A stretch of DNA of 23,309 nt. It comes from an uncultured Sulfuricurvum sp. Lineage in GTDB: Bacteria; Campylobacterota; Campylobacteria; Campylobacterales; Sulfurimonadaceae. Position 1 is the stretch's first letter, and each line of letters begins with the position of its first letter. The stretch is from contig NZ_CALDDG010000077.1 of NCBI RefSeq assembly GCF_937936435.1, forward strand, positions 1-23,309, read 5' to 3'. Positions 1-8,130 of the stretch are shown here, one piece after another. The position numbers and the translations under genes were made by a program. The notes below the pieces were generated by a model that was not told the DNA's origin, searched no databases, and saw only the letters and a list, made by a program, of their open reading frames with translations.

Positions 1-391
1 AAAGTGCGCGCCGCACGGCAGCGTCACGTACCGCGTCGTCACCGATGAAATCGCTGAGGTGTATACGCAGGCCGTCGATTCGGATGGAGTCGACGGTATG
101 GTCACCATGGAGCATTTTCATCAGGCTGTATTTGAGCGAGATGGTTTTGGCAGAGCTTTTATCGCTGTGAACGTTGTGAAGGGTAAATCCCTCAGACAAT
201 GAACCTTCGGCACGCTCATAATGGATATTGAGAGGTTTGAAGATATACATATTGACGAGTTCCAGACTGTCGCTGCGAAAAGCGATATACAAAGCGGCCG
301 AACCGAGGAGAATCGATCCGTAAAGGAGAAAATGAAACGTCACAAACAGATGTTTTAGCCATTTTAACCAGTGTCGGGGGATGCGTGACAT
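1..391 (-). CDS. tamB: TamB-like translocation/assembly protein, N-terminal part (cut by window edge)
   Basis: The first 130 codons are visible; the gene continues beyond position 1. After a basic stretch (SRIPRHWLKWLKHLF) there is one hydrophobic helix at about residues 15-37, then a region rich in short beta-strands (residues about 45-125). This is the layout of the inner-membrane anchor and start of the periplasmic beta-helix of TamB/AsmA-like proteins, which span the periplasm and work with TamA in outer-membrane protein or lipid delivery. Its ATG shares one base with the TGA of tamA (TGATG), so translation is probably coupled. The assignment rests mainly on this position behind tamA plus the N-terminal topology; the diagnostic C-terminal DUF490 domain is outside the window. 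Confidence 0.8.
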   Translation of the reverse strand, partial: MSRIPRHWLKWLKHLFVTFHFLLYGSILLGSAALYIAFRSDSLELVNMYIFKPLNIHYERAEGSLSEGFTLHNVHSDKSSAKTISLKYSLMKMLHGDHTVDSIRIDGLRIHLSDFIGDDAVRDAAVRRAL

Positions 392-2085
392 CAAAAGAGT
401 TCCCCGATTCGAAAATGGATCGCGTATTGGCTGAAGTCTTCAGGGTCGATTCCGAAATCGATAGCGATAGGTCCTACCGGAGTGACATAGCGCAGCCCGG
501 TACCGACCCCCCAGTACGCCTCGTTGGCATAGTCGGGTATATACCGCTGCGATGCGAAGGTGACGTCTGAAAACAGCACTCCGCGAAACTCTTCATAGAT
601 CGGAAAACGGTATTCCAGCGATCCTTCGGTGAGGGAGTAAAAACCGATCGGGTCTCCGTCACTGTTTTTCGGTCCGAGATCGCGGTAGGTATAAGCACGG
701 TTGGAATTCATCCCCCCGGCATAAAAGCGGTATGAGGAGGGGACGCTTCCGTCATACACCCGCAATGTTCCCCATTTACCGCGCACTCCGATCGTGTGTT
801 CTCCGAAACTTTGGATATAGGCGGCAGTGAGGAGGGTTTTAAAATAGGTTGCATCCGAAAGGCCGGGCGTGTAGAGCGAACCCATAAAATTTCCGTTGAG
901 CCAGTACCCTTTGGTCGGGTTAAGCGGTTTGTCCCGTACATCGTAGTTCAACTCCCCGATCGGAGAGATGAGGGCGAGTTTATCGTTAGGGAAGGTAGCG
1001 GTATCGGTACTTTCATAGGTTCGGACCTGATCGAACAAGACCCCCGCCATCGCCGATGCCGGAGTATCTTGATATTTTGCGGTCATTTTTTGATAGGTAC
1101 TTTCGGTTTTATACCCGTCGAAGACCTCGTTTTTATACCCGATTTCTCCCCCCAGCAAACCGCGGTTTTCGAGAGGCAATGCGATGCTGCCGGATGCTTC
1201 TTGTTTGATGGTCGAATAGCGCGCGTCCAGAGAAAGGGTTTTGAGATCGCCTAAAAAATTACGGTGTTTGATCCCCATTTGCGCCGTCGGCCCTTCGTCA
1301 CTGCTGTACCCGAGACCTGCCGTAAAGCGGATGGGGCGTTCGTCCTCTTCGATGCTCAAAGAGATAGGGACGACGCTTCCGTTGCGCTCATTGTCATTGA
1401 TAATAACACGGGTGATCCCTTCTTGGGCGTAGAGCGCTTCATAGCTTTGTTGGATCGCTTCAACACTGTAAGGGTCGCCCTCTTCAAAGCGGAGCATCGA
1501 TGCAGTGAGACGGCCGTCGATATTGGGAGTCGATTCGACACTGATTGCTCCGAAAGTGCAGGGTTCACCGGGTGTGGCTTCAAACAAAAGATAGGCCCGA
1601 TCGGTTTCGATATCGACCCAGGCTTTTGAGTTAAATTGGGCGTTACAATACCCCTCTTGGGCGTAGCGCTTTTTCATTTCGGTTTTCGAGGCTGAAAATT
1701 TTTCTTGATCGAACAGATCGTCGTTATGCAGAGTGATGGCCGAATCGATATCGATTTGACTGTTGATTTTGACGTCGCCGACACGGATCGGATTGTTTTC
1801 CTGTACAGTAATGATAATCTCTTTTGCCGTTGTCTCCGAGGTGATTTTGACATGATAAAACCCTTTGGATCGGTAAAAACTTGTCAATGCCGAAAGGGTT
1901 TGGGAGAGGGCGAGAGGATCGATGGCAGGGTGATCTTCCCACACTTCGACGGCATAAGGCTTTCGTAATCCCAAGGCTGCGAAGAGCGCGTCATCGGAGA
2001 TTTTTTCATTGCCGTTGAATACGAGGGGAAGCGGTGCTGCAAAGAGAAGGAGGGATGATGTCAGCAAAAGCGTAACAATGCGCAT
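391..2085 (-). CDS. tamA: TamA/BamA-family outer-membrane assembly protein (Omp85)
   Basis: A 564-residue Omp85-family protein. Residues 1-17 are a signal peptide (MRIVTLLLTSSLLLFAA). Residues about 18-250 form POTRA-type repeats, and the rest is a 16-strand-type beta-barrel. Barrel hallmarks are RFYAGGMNSNRAYTYRDLGP, matching the conserved loop that normally reads GGxxSVRGY (Arg kept, Gly replaced by Ala), and the C-terminal GLRYVTPVGPIAIDFG followed by a terminal Phe. At 564 residues it matches TamA (about 570) rather than BamA (about 750-800), and tamB follows directly. A good Shine-Dalgarno (AAGGAG) lies 9 nt before the ATG. It starts 23 nt after the upstream membrane-protein gene, so it may share a transcript with the TonB receptor. 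Confidence 0.9.
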   Translation of the reverse strand: MRIVTLLLTSSLLLFAAPLPLVFNGNEKISDDALFAALGLRKPYAVEVWEDHPAIDPLALSQTLSALTSFYRSKGFYHVKITSETTAKEIIITVQENNPIRVGDVKINSQIDIDSAITLHNDDLFDQEKFSASKTEMKKRYAQEGYCNAQFNSKAWVDIETDRAYLLFEATPGEPCTFGAISVESTPNIDGRLTASMLRFEEGDPYSVEAIQQSYEALYAQEGITRVIINDNERNGSVVPISLSIEEDERPIRFTAGLGYSSDEGPTAQMGIKHRNFLGDLKTLSLDARYSTIKQEASGSIALPLENRGLLGGEIGYKNEVFDGYKTESTYQKMTAKYQDTPASAMAGVLFDQVRTYESTDTATFPNDKLALISPIGELNYDVRDKPLNPTKGYWLNGNFMGSLYTPGLSDATYFKTLLTAAYIQSFGEHTIGVRGKWGTLRVYDGSVPSSYRFYAGGMNSNRAYTYRDLGPKNSDGDPIGFYSLTEGSLEYRFPIYEEFRGVLFSDVTFASQRYIPDYANEAYWGVGTGLRYVTPVGPIAIDFGIDPEDFSQYAIHFRIGELF

Positions 2086-2108
2086 CCGTCTCTCCTTACT
2101 AAAGTGGC

Positions 2109-2669
2109 TTATTTTACCCTAAATGCCCTCAACAGATACATAACGATAGCGAGTTCGAGCGGAAATAACAGCATATGGAGAAGATATACCTGCATCGAGG
2201 CATCGGAAATACCGAAATGTTCAAGCCCTTTGTAAAATCCGTAGGAGAGGAGAAGCCCGGCGAGATAACCTTGTTGTTTGGCGACATCGATCCATCCCAT
2301 CACACGTGCTTTTCGGGCAAAATGGGTTTCGGCACGCGCCAAATATCCTCCGGCCGTAAACGAAAGCTGGTAGGCTCCGTATACGATCAGCGCCGTCAAC
2401 GGATGACCATTAAATAGGAGAAAATAGCCGATCATAAAGAGCATGATAATCTCGGCGGCGACGGAGAAGATAAAAAAACGTTTCAGCACCATCAGCCGAT
2501 GATAAAGATAGGCCATTCCCATAAGTCCCAGAGCCAGAAGAATTCCTCCGATCGAAAAGGTCGAAGGGCTGAGCGAACCGTAGATCGTAAATACCGATCC
2601 CCCCACGATTCCCGTGAAGAGAGAGTTTAAAAACTTATAACGGATATAGGGGTGGAAATAGAGTTTCAT
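2109..2669 (-). CDS. six-helix integral membrane protein of unknown function
   Basis: 186 residues with about six hydrophobic segments (roughly 12-33, 36-57, 63-83, 87-107, 131-148, 158-181). There is no signal peptide and no motif I recognise. The size and helix count resemble one half of a major-facilitator-type transporter, but that is only a topology resemblance. Its ATG overlaps the TAA of the TonB-dependent receptor gene by one base (TAATG), so the two are almost certainly co-translated. This suggests a role linked to that receptor's substrate, for example inner-membrane handling of it, but function cannot be assigned. The basic patch ARAETHFARKARVMGW between helices 4 and 5 would be a cytoplasmic loop. 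Confidence 0.75.
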   Translation of the reverse strand: MKLYFHPYIRYKFLNSLFTGIVGGSVFTIYGSLSPSTFSIGGILLALGLMGMAYLYHRLMVLKRFFIFSVAAEIIMLFMIGYFLLFNGHPLTALIVYGAYQLSFTAGGYLARAETHFARKARVMGWIDVAKQQGYLAGLLLSYGFYKGLEHFGISDASMQVYLLHMLLFPLELAIVMYLLRAFRVK

Positions 2670-4462
2670 TAGAATTTGGTAGTGAGCCCGACATACACAC
2701 TTCGTCCCGGAGTGCCGTATCCGCTTACTTCCTGATAGCGTTTATCGCCCAGATTTTCTCCGCGGAGATAGAGGGCGAGACTATCGTTCACCGCATAATT
2801 GACGACGGCGCCGAACAAAGTATAACGTCCTGTTTGTATTGTTTTCGCCGTGTTATCGTAGCGTGTTCCGATATAGTTCGCATTTGCATTCAAAGAGAGC
2901 TTCTCCGTCGGATAATAACTGAGTGATCCGGTCACTGTCTCTTGCGGCCGTCGTGCGAGCGTATTGCCGTCTTTGTCTTTTGCAAAAAGCCGGTTATATG
3001 CCAAATCGAATGCCACAGCCTCAGAGAGAGTATGACTGTAACGCACTTCATAACCTTTGAGATGGGATGTCCCTTCTACTTGTTCATTCACATAGGTTGA
3101 GGGATTGTACCCGATGAGATTGGTAACACGGTTATTATAATATGTTAGGCTTAGATGTTTGTATTGGACGGTCGCATCAAGACTTTTAGTCGTTTCGGGC
3201 TGTAGGTTCGGATTTCCGTAATATCCCGCATAAAGCTCATACAAAGAAGGGACCCGGTAAGCCGTTCCGTAGTTCGAACTCAGGACAATATCATCGTTGA
3301 GAAAATACTTTGCCCCTATTTTTCCGGTTGTTTTATCCTTAAAGGAGTCATAGGTATCGCGGCGGATGGATTCCGTCACTACAAAGCTGCCGATCGAATT
3401 GGTATTGGTGGCAAAGAGACCTTGTGAATTTAGTTTATGGATACCGATAGTATCTTTTGAACGGAGTGTATTCGCGCCGATTACCAGAGAACCGTCTGCA
3501 TTGTAATGAAAGGTTCCGATAAGATTGAACTCCCTGTTTTCCCCTTTAAATTCGGTCGTATATCCAAGCGGATCTTTTTTGTCGAAAGTAGTTAGGGCAT
3601 AGGTTGCATCAATATAGTCCTCAGCGTTAAAAGCATGGCGATAACCGATATTTCCCAAGCGGTTGATTTGGTGAATTTCATTGGCGGTACTGTCAGGCTG
3701 GGCATACGCGTCATAGTCGATTTTGGCATCTATCAGGGTCATTTGGGCACGAAGCGTATCCTGGGCGCTCAGATCGTACCCCAGTTTTACATTCACTGTT
3801 TGGTTACGATAGCCGTCGGATTCATACTCATCCGGATTGTGATGGGGGGGTGTTATTGCTGAAATGCCGTCTGTTCGTATCTGATTAACGCCGAGATAGT
3901 AGGAGAATGCACCGAGTTTTTGCGAAATATTCGCTCCGGCTTTGGTCGTCGCATAACTGCCGTATTCAAGATTGCCGTTCATTCTGAGTTTGTCGGTTGC
4001 TTTTTTGGTGATGATATTAATGACACCGGCTACCGCATTTGCTCCCCAAATGCCGCTTTGGGCTCCGTGTATGATCTCGATGCGTTCGATATCGTTAACC
4101 ATCAAATGCTCAAGCTGCCCCTGCCCTTTGGTCGTCGTCGGATCATTGTAGCGGATGCCGTCGATCATAATAACGGTATTCTCAGAGCTGAAGCCCCGCT
4201 GGAAAAAAGAGCTTTGCTGTCCGATACCGCCGCTTTGGGCAATAGCGATATTGCCGGGAATACGCAGAGCGTCTATAACTGATGTTATGTGTTTCTCTTC
4301 GAGCTCTTGGGCAGTTATGATGTTGATGTTGGCAGTAACGTTATTGAGGGATTGTTCAATCTTGGAAGCCGATACGACGATCGGATTAAGCTGAAGGGTA
4401 TCAGCCTCTAGTGAGGCAACAAGAGTCGCACAGGCGACAAACGATAGTGTATATTGAAACAT
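2669..4462 (-). CDS. btuB: TonB-dependent outer-membrane receptor, BtuB type
   Basis: 597 residues from the chosen start. A signal peptide (MFQYTLSFVACATLVASLEA) is followed by a TonB-box-like segment LNPIVVSASK. The plug domain (about 30-150) carries VIMIDGIRYND, IERIEIIHG and GVINIITKK, which are the plug hallmarks of the BtuB/CirA group. The remainder is a 22-strand-type barrel ending YVGLTTKF with the terminal Phe required for barrel insertion. The reading frame is open upstream to an ATG at 4561, but only the ATG at 4462 has a Shine-Dalgarno (AAGGAC) and puts a signal peptide at the N-terminus. Substrate (cobalamin, haem or an iron chelate) cannot be decided from sequence. It heads a probable operon with the six-helix protein, tamA and tamB, and is preceded by a structured leader. 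Confidence 0.88.
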   Translation of the reverse strand: MFQYTLSFVACATLVASLEADTLQLNPIVVSASKIEQSLNNVTANINIITAQELEEKHITSVIDALRIPGNIAIAQSGGIGQQSSFFQRGFSSENTVIMIDGIRYNDPTTTKGQGQLEHLMVNDIERIEIIHGAQSGIWGANAVAGVINIITKKATDKLRMNGNLEYGSYATTKAGANISQKLGAFSYYLGVNQIRTDGISAITPPHHNPDEYESDGYRNQTVNVKLGYDLSAQDTLRAQMTLIDAKIDYDAYAQPDSTANEIHQINRLGNIGYRHAFNAEDYIDATYALTTFDKKDPLGYTTEFKGENREFNLIGTFHYNADGSLVIGANTLRSKDTIGIHKLNSQGLFATNTNSIGSFVVTESIRRDTYDSFKDKTTGKIGAKYFLNDDIVLSSNYGTAYRVPSLYELYAGYYGNPNLQPETTKSLDATVQYKHLSLTYYNNRVTNLIGYNPSTYVNEQVEGTSHLKGYEVRYSHTLSEAVAFDLAYNRLFAKDKDGNTLARRPQETVTGSLSYYPTEKLSLNANANYIGTRYDNTAKTIQTGRYTLFGAVVNYAVNDSLALYLRGENLGDKRYQEVSGYGTPGRSVYVGLTTKF

Positions 4463-4662
4463 AGATGTCCTTGAAAAATAGTACTGGGCGATGAGGTAAG
4501 GACACTTTGCGGAGGGGAAACCGTCGAATAGGTATGGATAGGATGGGTCGGGCAGATCCATGCTATCCGCGTAATGTTTTGGATCAGGCGGATTTCAGAC
4601 GCATACGCTTGGATCGCGGCGAGGGAAAAGTAGCCTTTTCCGAACCCTTTCGGTGCATGCAT
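4408..4662 (-). CDS. possible upstream ORF overlapping the TonB-receptor start
   Basis: An 84-codon ORF starting MHAPKGFGKGYFSLAA. It begins 9 nt after a strong Shine-Dalgarno (GGAGG at 4677-4672 region) and ends 55 nt inside the receptor gene in another frame. A second ATG four bases later (4658) opens a basic 24-codon ORF, MHRKGSEKATFPSPRSKRMR and onward, ending at about 4584. The peptide has no recognised domain. The ribosome-binding site is far better than expected by chance, so one of these ORFs may be translated as a leader peptide controlling the receptor. It could equally be chance coding over a structured RNA. Confidence 0.3.
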   Translation of the reverse strand: MHAPKGFGKGYFSLAAIQAYASEIRLIQNITRIAWICPTHPIHTYSTVSPPQSVLTSSPSTIFQGHLCFNIHYRLSPVRLLLPH

Positions 4663-4684
4663 ACGTCTCTTCCTCCCTTTTTTT
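4463..4684 (-). promoter_or_regulatory. structured 5' leader of the TonB-receptor operon
   Basis: About 222 nt between the predicted transcription start and the receptor ATG. Read on the minus strand it has a stem GGAAAAG / CTTTTCC with a 4-nt loop (4641-4624), preceded by an overlapping CCGAA / TTCGG stem (4653-4640). Next comes a stem ATCCGC / GCGGAT (4593-4565). Last is a hairpin GGATAG-c-ATGG / CCAT-c-CTATCC (4568-4536). The last two share GGAT (4568-4565), so they are mutually exclusive. I looked for the conserved boxes of the cobalamin riboswitch (GCCACTG, the B12 box) and did not find them. The leader may be a variant or unknown cis-regulator, or an attenuator working with the upstream ORF. 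Confidence 0.5.
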
Positions 4685-4690
4685 GGGAGA

Positions 4691-4696
4691 ATTATA
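4691..4696 (-). promoter_or_regulatory. predicted -10 box for the TonB-receptor operon
   Basis: A perfect TATAAT on the minus strand, 228 nt before the receptor start and 28 nt before the upstream ORF start. No -35 box is apparent, which is usual for Campylobacterota housekeeping promoters. Confidence 0.5.
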
Positions 4697-4722
4697 GCGC
4701 AAAGAGAGATCGGGGGGAGGGA

Positions 4723-6300
4723 TTAAGACTTGAACTGTCCCAGCTGGGTATTGAGGTTCGTGGCCGAGTCATAGAGTTCGCTTGCGATTTTAGAGATTTG
4801 CTGAATCTCTTTTTGATTGCTTTCCGAGAGGTTTGACATTTCGGAAACTTTGGCGATGATCTCTTTGATCTTACGGGCCATATTTTCAGCTTCTTCGACA
4901 CTTTTGCGGCTTGCATCGACATTGGCGCGCAACACGGTGGAGGCGGAATCGATTTTAGCATCGATCTCTTCGCTTTGTTCGGCAAGGCGTTCGATGTTTT
5001 CACTGTTGGTATTCATCATGTCGGAAGAATCGGAGATGGATTGGATGACGATGGAGATCGTCGAATTAATCTCCGTCAAACTTTTCTGGGTCCGTTCGGC
5101 GAGCTTGCGCACTTCGTCGGCGACAACGGCAAAACCGCGTCCGTGTTCTCCCGCCCGCGCCGCTTCGATAGCCGCATTGAGCGCGAGAAGATTGGTTTGA
5201 TCGGCAATATCGGAGATGATACTCAACACGCCGCTGACACTGGCCGCATCGCTGGAGAGTTGTGCGAAACGTTCGGAGAGCTCATTGCTCATCTGTGTCG
5301 TATTGTGGATTTCACGGGTAATGACATTGGCGATTTCGCGGACATGACCCAGCTCTTTTTCGGTCGATTGGCTATTGATCAAGGTATCTTTTGCCATGCT
5401 GACGCTTTGTTCCAATGTCGCTCCGATTTCGGCAGCGGTGGAGTTGGTGTTTTGGGCAATCAAATTCGTTTTCTCCGACTGTGCGGAGAGATTGGTAGCG
5501 GCGGTATTGAGTGTTGAAGTCGAACCGACGGCGGAAACGGTGATACGTTTTGTGTCATTGATAGTCGTTTGAATTTTGCCGATAAATTGGTTGAGATAGT
5601 GACTTGCTATACCGATCTCGTCGTTCTTATTGAGGATCGGAAGCCGTTTGGTCAGGTCGCCGTTTCCGTGTGCCAGATCGGAAGAGACATGATCGAGTTC
5701 TTCGATAGGATGGAGAATACTGGTGCCCGAAAAATAGTTGATTGCGATCAAGATTGCGGTGAGAATCGTGCCTAACAGGAGAAACCATTTAAAAAAGCTC
5801 GCTTTGAGTTCGTCAAAATAGTCGGCTTTGTTGATCCCCGGAATTACCCACATATCCCATGCGGGAATATAACGGTAGGCGGCGATTTTATCCTGCCCCG
5901 TTGTTGCGGAGACGTATTCGTAGATGCCGCCGGCTTTATCGCTGCGGATATGGTCGACGTAATCATGCCCCGCTTTGTTTTGTCCTTCGTCTTCGGGTTT
6001 GGGGTGGATCGTCATAACCCCTTCGGCGTTGATAAAATAGACATAGCCGCTTTTGCCGATTTTGATTTTTTTGATCTCGTCTTTGAATTTAGAGTCTTCG
6101 TATCCTTTCGGTTCGAGCTCGGCGATAAAATTGATATTTTTTTCCAATGCGTCGGCAACGGTGTTGAGATCGCTGGTCATGATCTCTTTGATAGAGCCGA
6201 CCGCAATGAAGTATGCTACAATCACACTCATAAGGATAGCCCCTACGGCGGCTGCGAGATTGACGATGAACTTGGCTTTGATAGTGTTGAAAAGAGTCAT
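4723..6300 (-). CDS. methyl-accepting chemotaxis protein with periplasmic sCache_2 domain
   Basis: 525 residues. TM1 spans about 11-35. The periplasmic single Cache_2 domain spans about 36-165 (GKSGYVYFINAEGVMTIHP; YRYIPAWDMWVIPGI). TM2 spans about 170-190 and HAMP about 190-245. A long cytoplasmic coiled-coil carries the receptor hairpin tip at about 366-405 (DQTNLLALNAAIEAARAGEH, GRGFAVVADEVRKLAERTQKS). sCache_2 receptors typically sense small organic acids; the ligand here is unknown. There is no C-terminal CheR/CheB pentapeptide (it ends LGQFKS). It is a single-gene unit, divergent from the NFACT gene. The Shine-Dalgarno is weak (GGAA). Confidence 0.95.
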   Translation of the reverse strand: MTLFNTIKAKFIVNLAAAVGAILMSVIVAYFIAVGSIKEIMTSDLNTVADALEKNINFIAELEPKGYEDSKFKDEIKKIKIGKSGYVYFINAEGVMTIHPKPEDEGQNKAGHDYVDHIRSDKAGGIYEYVSATTGQDKIAAYRYIPAWDMWVIPGINKADYFDELKASFFKWFLLLGTILTAILIAINYFSGTSILHPIEELDHVSSDLAHGNGDLTKRLPILNKNDEIGIASHYLNQFIGKIQTTINDTKRITVSAVGSTSTLNTAATNLSAQSEKTNLIAQNTNSTAAEIGATLEQSVSMAKDTLINSQSTEKELGHVREIANVITREIHNTTQMSNELSERFAQLSSDAASVSGVLSIISDIADQTNLLALNAAIEAARAGEHGRGFAVVADEVRKLAERTQKSLTEINSTISIVIQSISDSSDMMNTNSENIERLAEQSEEIDAKIDSASTVLRANVDASRKSVEEAENMARKIKEIIAKVSEMSNLSESNQKEIQQISKIASELYDSATNLNTQLGQFKS

Positions 6301-6329
6301 TTTCTGTTCCGTAACGGTAAAATTGCGTC

Positions 6330-6335
6330 ATTGTA
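6330..6335 (-). promoter_or_regulatory. possible -10 box for the chemoreceptor gene
   Basis: TACAAT on the minus strand, 29 nt before the chemoreceptor ATG, in the 64-bp gap shared with the divergent NFACT gene. No -35 box was seen. Confidence 0.35.
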
Positions 6336-6364
6336 GTTCTCTTTTTCTAAAGCGAAGGTAAAAT

Positions 6365-7735
6365 ATGAGATTTTCTTATTTGAAACAGATCGCGTCCTAT
6401 ATGGAAAGATTCACCCATATCACTGCGGCGTACCGATTTGACGATACCGGTATCCGGCTCATTTTCGACAAAGAGAACAGTTGGAATTTCGATATGTCCC
6501 GGGGGAATTCTGCGATCAGCATTACCGACGTGAGTCACCGTGGGAAAATGTATCAAGCCCCTTTTGACGTGTTGCTGGCAAAACGGTTTAATCGCTCGAA
6601 TATCGTCTCCGTTACGCTTTACAACAATGATAAAGTGATCCGTATAACGGTTACTCAAAGCGGTTCGTATAAAAGCGAAACGACGATCTTGCAGCTCGAA
6701 TTTACGGGAAAACATACCAATGCGATCATTCTGGATAAAGACGAAATCGTGTTGGAGGCGTTACGCCATATAGACGAGGATGTTTCCAGCCGAAGTGTCC
6801 GCGTCGGACAAAAACTTGATCCTCTCCCGACCCCTCCGTATACTCCGCAGGAGTATCCTATCGACAATGTCCGCGCATTTTTGATTCAAGAGTCCTCCCG
6901 CCGCAGTTTCGAACGGCTTGAGCGTCTTAAACATGAGAAAAAAGCCCTGATGGCCAAAAAACTTCAGACTCTGAAAAAACATATGGAAGGGCTCGAAGAT
7001 GAATCGGCTTTAATAAACGAAGCCGAAAATGCACAGCATGCCGGACATCTGCTTCTTGCAAATCTCGGGGTAATCAAACCTTACGAACGGTTTGCCGAGC
7101 TAAACGATTTTGACGGGAAACCGCTTCGGCTGGAGCTGCCTGCGGGCTGCACAACACCCTCACGGTGCGCTGAAGCTTATTTCAAACGTTCCAAAAAAGC
7201 GAAACAAAAAGCACTCGGACTCTATCGTGAAAGAAACAATCTCATCGATAAAATCCGCCATATCGAACTTTTTATCCAAACCCTCAGCGAAGCAAAAACA
7301 CCCGAAGAGATCGCTCTTTTATTCCCTCCTAAAAGCAGTGCGTCAAAATTCAAAAAATCGGATTCGATCGCCGAATTTTGGATCGAGGGGGTAAAAGTCT
7401 CTTTGGGGAAAAGTGAAAAAGGGAATATCGAGCTACTCAAAAATGCCAAAGCGCGGGATATATGGATGCATCTTAAAGACCGTCCGTCGGCACATGTCGT
7501 GATCTCTACCGATAAACAGCAGTTGCCTCAGCGTTTGTTGGAAACGGCGGCAAAACTGTGCGTCGATTTTTCCGTATTTGAGAAAGGGCGCTATTTGGTC
7601 GATTATACTCCGAGAAGAGAGGTGAAGATGCAAGAGGGTGCTAATGTGCTTTATACCAATTATAAGACTCTCAGTATCGAAAAAACGGGCGTAGACGACG
7701 GATTTTCCACAAGAGGAGATTCGAAAGCACCTTAA
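6365..7735 (+). CDS. NFACT-family protein (RqcH/FbpA-like), short form
   Basis: 456 residues. The NFACT-N domain covers about 1-165, with EFTGKHTNAIILD and the downstream Pro-rich LPTPPYTPQEYP. A charged helical coiled-coil covers about 170-330, and an NFACT-R RNA-binding domain about 335-450 (ARDIWMHLKDRPSAHVVI; YTPRREVKMQEGANVLYTNY). Family members such as Bacillus subtilis RqcH (about 570 residues) bind obstructed 50S subunits and tRNA-Ala and add alanine tails for ribosome rescue. This version is shorter. From memory of RqcH, the Asp-Arg pair needed for tailing appears as Asp-Lys (YNNDKVIRITV), and GRHSN is GKHTN. Tailing activity is therefore not assured. A Shine-Dalgarno (AAGG) precedes the ATG. 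Confidence 0.85.
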   Translation: MRFSYLKQIASYMERFTHITAAYRFDDTGIRLIFDKENSWNFDMSRGNSAISITDVSHRGKMYQAPFDVLLAKRFNRSNIVSVTLYNNDKVIRITVTQSGSYKSETTILQLEFTGKHTNAIILDKDEIVLEALRHIDEDVSSRSVRVGQKLDPLPTPPYTPQEYPIDNVRAFLIQESSRRSFERLERLKHEKKALMAKKLQTLKKHMEGLEDESALINEAENAQHAGHLLLANLGVIKPYERFAELNDFDGKPLRLELPAGCTTPSRCAEAYFKRSKKAKQKALGLYRERNNLIDKIRHIELFIQTLSEAKTPEEIALLFPPKSSASKFKKSDSIAEFWIEGVKVSLGKSEKGNIELLKNAKARDIWMHLKDRPSAHVVISTDKQQLPQRLLETAAKLCVDFSVFEKGRYLVDYTPRREVKMQEGANVLYTNYKTLSIEKTGVDDGFSTRGDSKAP

Positions 7736-7780
7736 GAAGCGGGAATTTTTCCGTAGCGTTGTTCACAGAAAGGATAGTAT

Positions 7781-8095
7781 ATGGCAGAAATCGGTCCTAT
7801 CGGCAGTGCTATTTATGTCAATCAACAGATGGCAAGCGTTGCGAGTGAGAAAAATGCGGTCTTAAACCGATTCGAATTACAGGCATTAGCCGCCGCCGAA
7901 GCCTCGAAAGAGGCAAAAAAAGAGATTGAAGAGGTACGGCCTACAGAGGAGAACCACGGGGTGGATCCAGACAGGGAACATACTAAAGAACAGGCTGAAC
8001 AGGAGGAAAAACGTTCCGAACATCCGGATGAGGAAGAGTCTTCGGATGAAGCTCCCGCACAACCTTCTTTGCATCTGCTGGATATCAAGGTTTAG
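7781..8095 (+). CDS. small acidic hypothetical protein
   Basis: 104 residues with good Shine-Dalgarno (AAAGGA) 7-8 nt before the ATG. The first 40 residues (MAEIGPIGSAIYVNQQMASV) look structured. Residues about 40-90 are an extremely Glu/Lys/Asp-rich, probably disordered or helical stretch, and the C-terminus ends in the hydrophobic LHLLDIKV. No signal peptide or membrane segment is present. I recall similar uncharacterised Campylobacterota proteins with a conserved head and LLDIKV-like tail around a variable acidic middle, but cannot confirm this. Base use matches the neighbours. It lies 45 nt after the NFACT gene, with no clear terminator between. Confidence 0.7.
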   Translation: MAEIGPIGSAIYVNQQMASVASEKNAVLNRFELQALAAAEASKEAKKEIEEVRPTEENHGVDPDREHTKEQAEQEEKRSEHPDEEESSDEAPAQPSLHLLDIKV

Positions 8096-8130
8096 ATCTA
8101 CCGTATAAAATCGGCGGCTCGGCTCCTGCT

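Noticed and set aside
2669..4561. Longer TonB-receptor protein starting at 4561
   Set aside because: The extra 33 residues are not a signal peptide, the ATG has no Shine-Dalgarno, and it falls inside a leader hairpin.
4463..4684. Standard cobalamin riboswitch before the BtuB-type receptor
   Set aside because: Expected from the gene type, but the GCCACTG and B12-box sequences could not be found; left as an unclassified structured leader.
4674..4690. Hairpin CTCCC / GGGAG around an A7 loop that would hide the upstream-ORF ribosome-binding site
   Set aside because: The 5' arm lies before the transcription start predicted from the TATAAT at 4696-4691, so it would not be in the RNA. It would matter only for read-through from the chemoreceptor gene, and it has no T-run to be a terminator.
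4975..5517. 180-codon plus-strand ORF inside the chemoreceptor gene
   Set aside because: It is opposite the conserved signalling domain, and the protein has no coherent features.
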